This document shows, one piece after another, positions 58,437-64,000 of a stretch of 64,000 nt of DNA. Both the position numbers and the translations under genes were made by a program. The number at the start of each line of letters is the position of its first letter. Position 1 is the first letter of the stretch. The stretch lies in the NCBI RefSeq assembly GCF_001905845.1, contig NZ_LIVZ01000005.1, positions 248,001 through 312,000 of the forward strand. Reading direction: 5' to 3'. Source of the stretch: Streptomyces sp. TSRI0107. GTDB taxonomy: Bacteria; Actinomycetota; Actinomycetes; Streptomycetales; Streptomycetaceae. Below the pieces are notes generated by a model. The model did no database searches. It was not told the DNA's origin and saw only the letters and a program-made list of their open reading frames with translations.

Positions 58437-58979
58437 TCAGACGACGCTCAGCGGTACGTGCGGCCCGTCCGGCAACTCGACCCGCACCGGGTCACCGGGC
58501 CGCACCACGCCGCCGCTGAGCACGACACTCATGATCCCGGCCTTGAAGCGCGGCGAGCCGTCGGCGTTCCGTCCGACGACCTGCTTCATCAGGCCCTTCT
58601 GGAACCCGTCGATCTGCGCGCACGGGTTGCGCAGCCCGGTCACCTCGACCACCGCCTCGTCGCCGAGGCGGAGCCGCGTCCCGGTGGGCAGGCCGAGCAG
58701 ATCGATCCCCCGCGTGGTCACGTTCTCCCCGAGCTGCCCGGCGGCGACCTCGAAACCGGCGGCCCGGACCTCCGCGAACAGCTCCTCGTGGATGAGGTGC
58801 ACCTGGCGCAGGTTCGGCTGCGACGGGTCCCGCTTCATCCGGAACCGGTGCTTCACCGTGCTGCCCGCGTGCACGTCACCCGCCACGCCGAGACCGGCGA
58901 CGAGCGTGATGCCCGGGCGGTTCGGCTTGGAGAAGGAGTACGTGTCGTTGCTGCTGACCGCAGCGATCATCCCGCCCAT
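58437..58979 (-). CDS. MOSC domain protein
   Basis: A 180-residue stand-alone MOSC protein. Seen: GLGVAGDVHAGSTVKHRFRM, VHLIHEELFAE, GQLGENVTTRGIDLLGLPTG and the conserved Cys in LRNPCAQIDGFQKGLMKQVV. MOSC proteins handle sulfur carried on the Cys for molybdenum cofactor or detoxification chemistry; the precise substrate is unknown. ATG 58979 is preceded by TACCCT six bases upstream, so it may be leaderless. It lies 20 bp downstream of sdaA. Confidence 0.9.
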   Translation of the reverse strand: MGGMIAAVSSNDTYSFSKPNRPGITLVAGLGVAGDVHAGSTVKHRFRMKRDPSQPNLRQVHLIHEELFAEVRAAGFEVAAGQLGENVTTRGIDLLGLPTGTRLRLGDEAVVEVTGLRNPCAQIDGFQKGLMKQVVGRNADGSPRFKAGIMSVVLSGGVVRPGDPVRVELPDGPHVPLSVV

Positions 58980-58999
58980 ACGGACAGGGTATCCACGCG

Positions 59000-60367
59000 T
59001 CAGCACTCGATGATGTTGACCGCCAGCCCGCCCCGGGCCGTCTCCTTGTACTTGACCGACATGTCCGCGCCGGTGTCCTTCATCGTCTTGATGACCTTGT
59101 CGAGGGACACCTTGTGGGAGCCGTCGCCGCGCATCGCCATACGGGCCGCCGTGACCGCCTTCACCGCGGCCATGCCGTTGCGCTCGATGCACGGGATCTG
59201 GACCAGGCCGCCGACCGGGTCGCAGGTCAGGCCCAGGTTGTGCTCCATGCCGATCTCGGCGGCGTTCTCCACCTGCTCCGGGCTGCCGCCCAGCACCTCC
59301 GCGAGCGCGCCCGCCGCCATGGAGCAGGCGGAGCCGACCTCGCCCTGGCAGCCGACCTCGGCGCCGGAGATGGAGGCGTTCTCCTTGAAGAGCATGCCGA
59401 TGGCGCCGGCGGCGAGCAGGAAGCGCACCACGCCCTCCTCGTCGGCGCCGGGCACGAAGTTGATGTAGTAGTGCAGGACCGCCGGGATGATGCCGGCCGC
59501 GCCGTTGGTCGGGGCGGTCACGACCCGGCCGCCCGCCGCGTTCTCCTCGTTCACGGCCATCGCGTAGAGCGTGATCCACTCCATCGCGAGGGCCTGCGGG
59601 TCGCCCTCGGAGCGCAGTTTGCGCGCGGTGTTCGCGGCCCGCCGCTTCACCCGCAGCCCGCCCGGCAGGATGCCCTCGCGGGACATGCCGCGCTCCACGC
59701 ACTCCCGCATGACCCGCCAGATCTCCAGCAGGCCCGCGCGGATCTCCTCCTCGGTCCGCCAGGCCCGCTCGTTCTCCAGCATCAGGGCGGAGATCGACAG
59801 GCCGGTCTCCTTGGTCAGACGCAGCAGCTCGTCGCCGGTGCGGAAGGGGTACTTGAGGACCGTGTCGTCGAGCTTGATCCGGTCCGCGCCGACCGCGTCC
59901 TCGTCGACGACGAAGCCGCCGCCCACCGAGTAGTACGTCTTGCTCAGCAGCTCGGCGCCGGCCGCGTCGTACGCCCACAGCGTCATGCCGTTGGCGTGGT
60001 AGGGCAGGGTCTTGCGGCGGTGCAGGACCAGGTCGTCGTCGAAGGAGAACGCGATCTCGCGCTCGCCGAGGAGACGGATACGGCCCGACTCCTTGATCCG
60101 CTCCACCCGCTCGTCGGCGGTCTCCACGTCCACCGTGCGCGGCGAGTCGCCCTCCAGGCCGAGCAGCACCGCCTTGGGTGTGCCGTGGCCGTGGCCGGTG
60201 GCGCCCAGCGAGCCGTACAGCTCGGTGCGGACCGAGGCGACCGAGCCCAGCAGCTCCTCGCCCCGCAGCCGGCGGGCGAACATGCGCGCGGCGCGCATCG
60301 GGCCGACCGTGTGGGAGCTGGACGGGCCGATGCCGATCGAGAACAGGTCGAAGACCGAGATGGCCAC
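59000..60367 (-). CDS. sdaA: L-serine ammonia-lyase (L-serine dehydratase)
   Basis: A 455-residue single-chain iron-sulfur L-serine dehydratase giving pyruvate and ammonia. The beta-like N-terminal domain begins [20 protein letters not shown]. The alpha-like domain has [40 protein letters not shown] and [20 protein letters not shown], whose Cys residues are the cluster ligands in the family. GTG 60365 has GAGGAG upstream. It follows glyA and completes glycine-to-serine-to-pyruvate degradation. Confidence 0.96.
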   Translation of the reverse strand: MAISVFDLFSIGIGPSSSHTVGPMRAARMFARRLRGEELLGSVASVRTELYGSLGATGHGHGTPKAVLLGLEGDSPRTVDVETADERVERIKESGRIRLLGEREIAFSFDDDLVLHRRKTLPYHANGMTLWAYDAAGAELLSKTYYSVGGGFVVDEDAVGADRIKLDDTVLKYPFRTGDELLRLTKETGLSISALMLENERAWRTEEEIRAGLLEIWRVMRECVERGMSREGILPGGLRVKRRAANTARKLRSEGDPQALAMEWITLYAMAVNEENAAGGRVVTAPTNGAAGIIPAVLHYYINFVPGADEEGVVRFLLAAGAIGMLFKENASISGAEVGCQGEVGSACSMAAGALAEVLGGSPEQVENAAEIGMEHNLGLTCDPVGGLVQIPCIERNGMAAVKAVTAARMAMRGDGSHKVSLDKVIKTMKDTGADMSVKYKETARGGLAVNIIEC

Positions 60368-60392
60368 GTCAGACTCCTCAATGCGGGTGGTG

Positions 60393-60418
60393 GCGGGGCA
60401 CCCGGTGGGGTGCCCCGC
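60393..60418 (-). terminator. Hairpin between glyA and sdaA
   Basis: GCGGGGCACCC (60393-60403) pairs perfectly with GGGTGCCCCGC (60408-60418), loop four bases. It probably ends or attenuates the gcvT-gcvH-glyA transcript before sdaA. Confidence 0.65.
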
Positions 60419-60430
60419 ACGGGGTGGTGC

Positions 60431-61693
60431 TTACTTGCCGACGCTCGGGTAGAGCGGGTGCTTATCCGCCAGGGCGGTGACCCTGGACTTGAGCGCCTCG
60501 ACGTCGCAGGACGGCTTCAGCGCTTCCGCGATCACGTCCGCGACCTCCGCGAAGTCCTCGGCCGTGAAGCCGCGGGTGGCGAGGGCGGGCGTGCCGATCC
60601 GCAGACCGGACGTCACCATCGGCGGCCGCGGGTCGTTGGGGACGGCGTTGCGGTTGACGGTGATGCCGACCTCGTGGAGCCGGTCCTCCGCCTGCCGGCC
60701 GTCCAGCTCCGAGTCGCGCAGGTCGACCAGGATGAGGTGGACGTCGGTGCCGCCGGTCAGGACGTTGATCCCGGCCTCGCGGGCGTCCGGCGCGGTCAGC
60801 CGCTCGGCGAGGATCCGCGCGCCTTCCACTGTACGGCGCTGGCGCTCCTTGAAGTCGTCCGAGGCGGCGATCTTGAAGGAGACCGCCTTGGCCGCGATCA
60901 CGTGCTCCAGGGGGCCGCCCTGGAAGCCCGGGAAGACGGAGGAGTTCAGCTTCTTGGCGAAGTCCTGCTTCGCCAGGATGATGCCGCCGCGCGGGCCGCC
61001 CAGCGTCTTGTGCGTGGTGGACGTCACCACGTCCGCGTACTCCACCGGGTTCGGGTGGAGACCGGCCGCGACCAGGCCCGCGAAGTGCGCCATGTCGACC
61101 CACAGGTAGGCCCCGACCTCGTCGGCGATCCGGCGGAACTCGGCGAAGTCCAGCTGCCGCGGGTACGCCGACCAGCCGGCGATGATCACCTTCGGGCGGT
61201 GCTCCTTGGCGAGCCGCTCGACCTCGGCCATGTCGACCAGGCCGGAGTCGTCCACGTGGTAGGCGACCACGTCGAACTGCTTGCCGGAGAAGTTCAGCCG
61301 CATGCCGTGGGTGAGGTGGCCGCCGTGCGCCAGGTCCAGGCCCAGGATCGTGTCGCCGGGCTGGGCGAGGGCGAAGAGCGCCGCCTGGTTGGCGGAGGCG
61401 CCCGAGTGCGGCTGCACATTGGCGTACTCGGCGCCGAACAGCTCCTTGATCCGGTCGATCGCGATCTGCTCGGCGACGTCGACGTGCTCACAGCCGCCGT
61501 AGTAGCGGCGGCCCGGGTAGCCCTCGGCGTACTTGTTGGTGAGGACCGAGCCCTGCGCCTCCATGACCGCCAGCGGGGCGAAGTTCTCGGAGGCGATCAT
61601 CTCCAGCGTGGACTGCTGGCGGCGCAGCTCGGCGTCGACCGCGGCGGCGATGTCCGGGTCGAGTTCGTGCAGGGGCGTGTTCAGGACAGTCAT
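60431..61693 (-). CDS. glyA: Serine hydroxymethyltransferase
   Basis: A 420-residue PLP enzyme interconverting glycine plus 5,10-methylene-THF with serine. [40 protein letters not shown] and the PLP-lysine motif [20 protein letters not shown] (Lys near 225) are intact; length is normal. It is 14 bp after gcvH. In this operon it uses the methylene-THF released by glycine cleavage to make serine from a second glycine. Confidence 0.97.
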   Translation of the reverse strand: MTVLNTPLHELDPDIAAAVDAELRRQQSTLEMIASENFAPLAVMEAQGSVLTNKYAEGYPGRRYYGGCEHVDVAEQIAIDRIKELFGAEYANVQPHSGASANQAALFALAQPGDTILGLDLAHGGHLTHGMRLNFSGKQFDVVAYHVDDSGLVDMAEVERLAKEHRPKVIIAGWSAYPRQLDFAEFRRIADEVGAYLWVDMAHFAGLVAAGLHPNPVEYADVVTSTTHKTLGGPRGGIILAKQDFAKKLNSSVFPGFQGGPLEHVIAAKAVSFKIAASDDFKERQRRTVEGARILAERLTAPDAREAGINVLTGGTDVHLILVDLRDSELDGRQAEDRLHEVGITVNRNAVPNDPRPPMVTSGLRIGTPALATRGFTAEDFAEVADVIAEALKPSCDVEALKSRVTALADKHPLYPSVGK

Positions 61694-61707
61694 CGGGGGC
61701 GGGCTCC

Positions 61708-62085
61708 TCAGCCGGCGGTGTGGGCGGCGTACTCGTCGGCGGAGAGCAGGTCGGCCGGCTCCTGTGCGATCCGCACCTTGAACAGCCAGCCGCCCTCGAA
61801 GGGCGCGGAGTTCACCAGCGACGGGTCGTTGACGACGTCCTCGTTGATCTCGGTGATCTCACCGGTGACGGGGGAGTACAGGTCGCTGACGGACTTGGTC
61901 GACTCCAGCTCGCCGCAGGTCTCGCCCGCGGTCACCTGGGAGCCGACGTCCGGGAGCTGGGCGTAGACGACATCGCCGAGCGCGTTGGCCGCGAACTCGG
62001 TGATGCCGACCGTCGCGACGCCGTCCTCGGCGGCCGACAGCCACTCGTGCTCCTTGCTGTAGCGCAGCTGCTGGGGGTTGCTCAT
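61708..62085 (-). CDS. gcvH: Glycine cleavage system H protein
   Basis: A 125-residue lipoyl carrier. The lipoylated Lys lies in [20 protein letters not shown] (near residue 65); [20 protein letters not shown] and [20 protein letters not shown] are family motifs. It shuttles the aminomethyl group from the P protein to the T protein. It lies between gcvT (109-bp gap) and glyA. Confidence 0.97.
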   Translation of the reverse strand: MSNPQQLRYSKEHEWLSAAEDGVATVGITEFAANALGDVVYAQLPDVGSQVTAGETCGELESTKSVSDLYSPVTGEITEINEDVVNDPSLVNSAPFEGGWLFKVRIAQEPADLLSADEYAAHTAG

Positions 62086-62194
62086 GGCCTGAATTCTCCT
62101 GTACGCGGGGGAGTGCTGATGAATGGGGGACTGCCGAAACCATGCGTGAGCAGCCCGAATGTGCGCGGGGTCACGTGTGTCGCCCCGCCGGGGG

Positions 62195-63322
62195 CTACTT
62201 CTGGCGCTTGTAGAAGGGGAGCGCGACGACCTCGTACGGCTCGTGACTGCCCCGGATGTCCACGCCGACTCCCGGCGTGCCCGGCGCCGCGTGCGCGGCG
62301 TCGACGTAGGCCATGGCGATCGGCTTGCCCAGCGTCGGGGAGGGCGCGCCGGAGGTGACCTCGCCGATCACCTCGCCGCCGGCGACCACCGGGTAACCGG
62401 CGCGCGGCACGCGGCGGCCCTCGGCGACCAGGCCGACGAGGACGCGCGGCGGGTTCTGCTCGGCGCGCGCGGCGGCCTCGGCGAGCGCCTCGCGGCCCAC
62501 GAAGTCGCCCTCCTTGTCGAACTTGACCACCCGGCCGAGCCCGGCGTCGAAGGGGGTCAGGGAGGTCGACAGCTCATGCCCGTACAGCGGCATGCCCGCC
62601 TCCAGGCGCAGGGTGTCCCGGCAGGACAGCCCGCACGGGACCAGGCCGGCGCCCTCGCCCGCCTCGGTCAGCGCCTGCCACAGCCGCACGGCGTGCTCCG
62701 GCTTCACGAACAGCTCGAAGCCGTCCTCGCCGGTGTAGCCCGTGCGGGCGATCAGCGCCGGGACGCCGGCGACGGTGCCGGGCAGCCCCGCGTAGTACTT
62801 CAGGCCGTCCAGGTCGGCGTCGGTGAGGCCCTTGAGGATCCCCGGGGACTCCGGGCCCTGCACGGCGATCAGCGCGTACGCGTCCCGGTCGTCGCGCACC
62901 TCGGCGTCGAAGCCGGCCGCCCGCCCGGTCAGCGCGTCCAGCACCACCTGGGCGTTGGAGGCGTTCGCGACGACCATGTACTCGGTCTCGGCCAGGCGGT
63001 AGACGATCAGGTCGTCCAGGATGCCGCCGTCCTCCTGGCAGATCATGGTGTAGCGGGCCCGGCCCACGCCGACGGAGGCGATGTTGCCGACCAGGGCGTG
63101 GTTCAGCAGCCGCGCGGCCTGCGGGCCGGTGACGGTGATCTCGCCCATGTGCGAGAGGTCGAAGAGCCCGGCCTTGGTGCGCACGGCGTTGTGCTCGTCA
63201 CGCTCGGAGCCGTAGCGCAGCGGCATGTCCCAGCCGGCGAAGTCGGTCATCGTCGCGCCCAGCGACCGATGCAGGGCATCGAGCGCGGTGCGGCGCTTCT
63301 CTGAGGGGGCGGTACTGCTCAT
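62195..63322 (-). CDS. gcvT: Glycine cleavage system T protein (aminomethyltransferase)
   Basis: A 375-residue THF-dependent aminomethyltransferase. [60 protein letters not shown] and [20 protein letters not shown] are diagnostic. The ATG at 63322 follows GGGAG by 13 bases. It is the first gene behind the glycine riboswitch. The P protein gene (gcvP) is not in the window. Confidence 0.97.
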   Translation of the reverse strand: MSSTAPSEKRRTALDALHRSLGATMTDFAGWDMPLRYGSERDEHNAVRTKAGLFDLSHMGEITVTGPQAARLLNHALVGNIASVGVGRARYTMICQEDGGILDDLIVYRLAETEYMVVANASNAQVVLDALTGRAAGFDAEVRDDRDAYALIAVQGPESPGILKGLTDADLDGLKYYAGLPGTVAGVPALIARTGYTGEDGFELFVKPEHAVRLWQALTEAGEGAGLVPCGLSCRDTLRLEAGMPLYGHELSTSLTPFDAGLGRVVKFDKEGDFVGREALAEAAARAEQNPPRVLVGLVAEGRRVPRAGYPVVAGGEVIGEVTSGAPSPTLGKPIAMAYVDAAHAAPGTPGVGVDIRGSHEPYEVVALPFYKRQK

Positions 63323-63370
63323 CGGTCGGTCGTCTCCCAGGGCATGAACGCATGACGGGCGAGGAAAGGT

Positions 63371-63577
63371 CCTCCCCATCTGTCATCGGAACCTGAGAGG
63401 TTCGCCGAGACCCCCACGCGGGGTAGTCACGGCTTGCACCTTGGGTGGAGCCGCCAGCCGGCGGCCCGCTTTTCAGATGTGCCTCGCCCGCGCGGTAACG
63501 GGGCCTGAGAGATTCAAGGGAGGGACTTGCTCCTTCGGCGCCCCGGCGACACGACTGCCGGGGACTCTCCCGCGCGG
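63371..63577 (-). ncRNA. Tandem glycine riboswitch upstream of gcvT
   Basis: Read on the minus strand: aptamer 1 starts CGCGGGAGAGTCCCCGG, contains GCGCCGAAGGAGCAAG and AATCTCTCAGGCC, and ends near CACATCTGAAAAGC. Aptamer 2 contains CCAAGGTGCAAGCC, TCTCGGCGAACCTCTCAGG and the hallmark end TTCCGATGACAGATGGGG. Two glycine-binding domains in series, 49 bases before gcvT, match the known cooperative glycine riboswitch, which turns on gcv genes when glycine is abundant. Confidence 0.93.
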
Positions 63578-63761
63578 ATTCAAACGGCCGGTATGCAGTT
63601 GGCGGCCACATCATTGCACGCCGTGCCGGATCGCGGCAGGGCCGCATCCGTAACCGGGCTGTGGCGCTACGGGTACGAAAACGCAGACATGGAGCATTAC
63701 CTTCTCTTTACACTCGGCGGGGATGGAAGCTCGTGAACCGCCCCCAGGGAGGACGATCACG

Positions 63762-64000
63762 GTGAACAGGACCAGGGCGTACGCGACCACCACCGGCATC
63801 GCGATGCCCCGGCAGCCGGCCGTCCCGGCCGGACCGGCGTGCGCCCCGCTGCCGTCCCCCGTCGTCCGCGACCTGCGGGAGCGCGCCGGCCGCAGCCCGC
63901 GCGCCCTGCTCTTCGGCCCCAGGGACCTGGCCGTGGTCACCGGCCTCCCCGGCAGCGGCAAGTCGACCCTGATGCGGCGCACGGTGCGCGACGCCCGGCG
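63762..64000 (+). CDS. P-loop AAA-type ATPase, N-terminal part (partial)
   Basis: The first 79 residues of a gene that runs off the window. After a Pro/Ala-rich start (MNRTRAYATTTGIAMPRQPA) comes PRDLAVVTGLPGSGKSTLMR, a classic Walker A near residue 65-75, in the style of small zeta-toxin/kinase-like or AAA_33 ATPases. GTG 63762 has GGGAGG ten bases upstream. Function cannot be assigned from the visible part. It is divergent from gcvT; the 184 bp between riboswitch and start hold both promoters. Confidence 0.85.
   Translation, partial: MNRTRAYATTTGIAMPRQPAVPAGPACAPLPSPVVRDLRERAGRSPRALLFGPRDLAVVTGLPGSGKSTLMRRTVRDAR

Noticed and set aside
63340..63380. gcvT starting upstream at MGRTFPRPSCVH
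   Set aside because: That segment overlaps the 3' end of the riboswitch; the ATG at 63322 begins the conserved protein.

Overview
The window looks like chromosomal DNA of a Streptomyces species. GC is very high, GTG/TTG starts are frequent, genes are joined by 4-bp ATGA/GTGA overlaps, and several starts look leaderless. From memory, the gene order resembles the S. coelicolor SCO5426-SCO5473 region (pfkA2, the phase-I glycogen/GlgE cluster, the DNA-targeting ADP-ribosyltransferase ScARP, sdaA-glyA-gcvH-gcvT). No alignment was run. No tRNA, rRNA or CRISPR array was seen.

Region 1 (1-7.4 kb) is accessory. It starts with the 3' end of pfkA and an HTH regulator, followed by a decayed DUF5753/DUF397 regulator remnant. 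Next come four divergently arranged genes resembling a bacterial NLR immune module: a nucleoside-phosphorylase-fold protein with a short FRGGTFYGPV-type tail, an NB-ARC/TPR protein, a four-TM membrane protein, and a second NB-ARC/TPR protein whose N-terminus carries the matching FRGGNFYGPV motif. This is the layout of NLR/effector pairs that signal through bacterial amyloid motifs. The first NB-ARC gene has no ordinary start codon at the expected place; its conserved N-terminus lies in the +1 frame just past the phosphorylase stop.

Region 2 (7.2-14.4 kb): a CitA/DcuS-type sensor kinase and response regulator diverge from a dctA dicarboxylate transporter. Then come a MerR regulator translationally coupled to a thioredoxin, and a HelD/UvrD-like ATPase.

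Region 3 (14.4-27.6 kb) is the GlgE alpha-glucan pathway: glgE-treS-pep2-glgB on the minus strand and a phosphorylase (glgP) on the plus strand. glgB has a long Lys/Ala-rich histone-like tail. Two copies of a small CTAG-flanked inverted-repeat element (MITE-like) bracket a subtilisin gene, glgP and a DUF1990 gene. One copy supplies the subtilisin stop codon; the other sits directly upstream of the DUF1990 gene.

Region 4 (27.6-49 kb) is secretion and envelope: two M4 metalloproteases, two heterodimeric ABC exporter pairs (one with strikingly complementary active-site loss), a secreted starch-binding alpha-amylase, a Tat-type sulfatase behind a small RRHVDL-type leader peptide, the debranching enzyme glgX, and two tandem lipoprotein L,D-transpeptidases.

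Region 5 (49-64 kb) is mixed metabolism and regulation: enoyl-CoA hydratase, an anti-sigma-like ATPase, a ScARP/Scabin-like secreted ADP-ribosyltransferase, GNAT, an EF-hand protein, leuA with a four-leucine leader peptide and attenuator hairpin divergent from a GntR gene, an AraC/quinone oxidoreductase pair, and MOSC. The gcvT-gcvH-glyA-sdaA set, which takes glycine to serine to pyruvate, lies behind a tandem glycine riboswitch. The window ends inside an AAA/P-loop ATPase.
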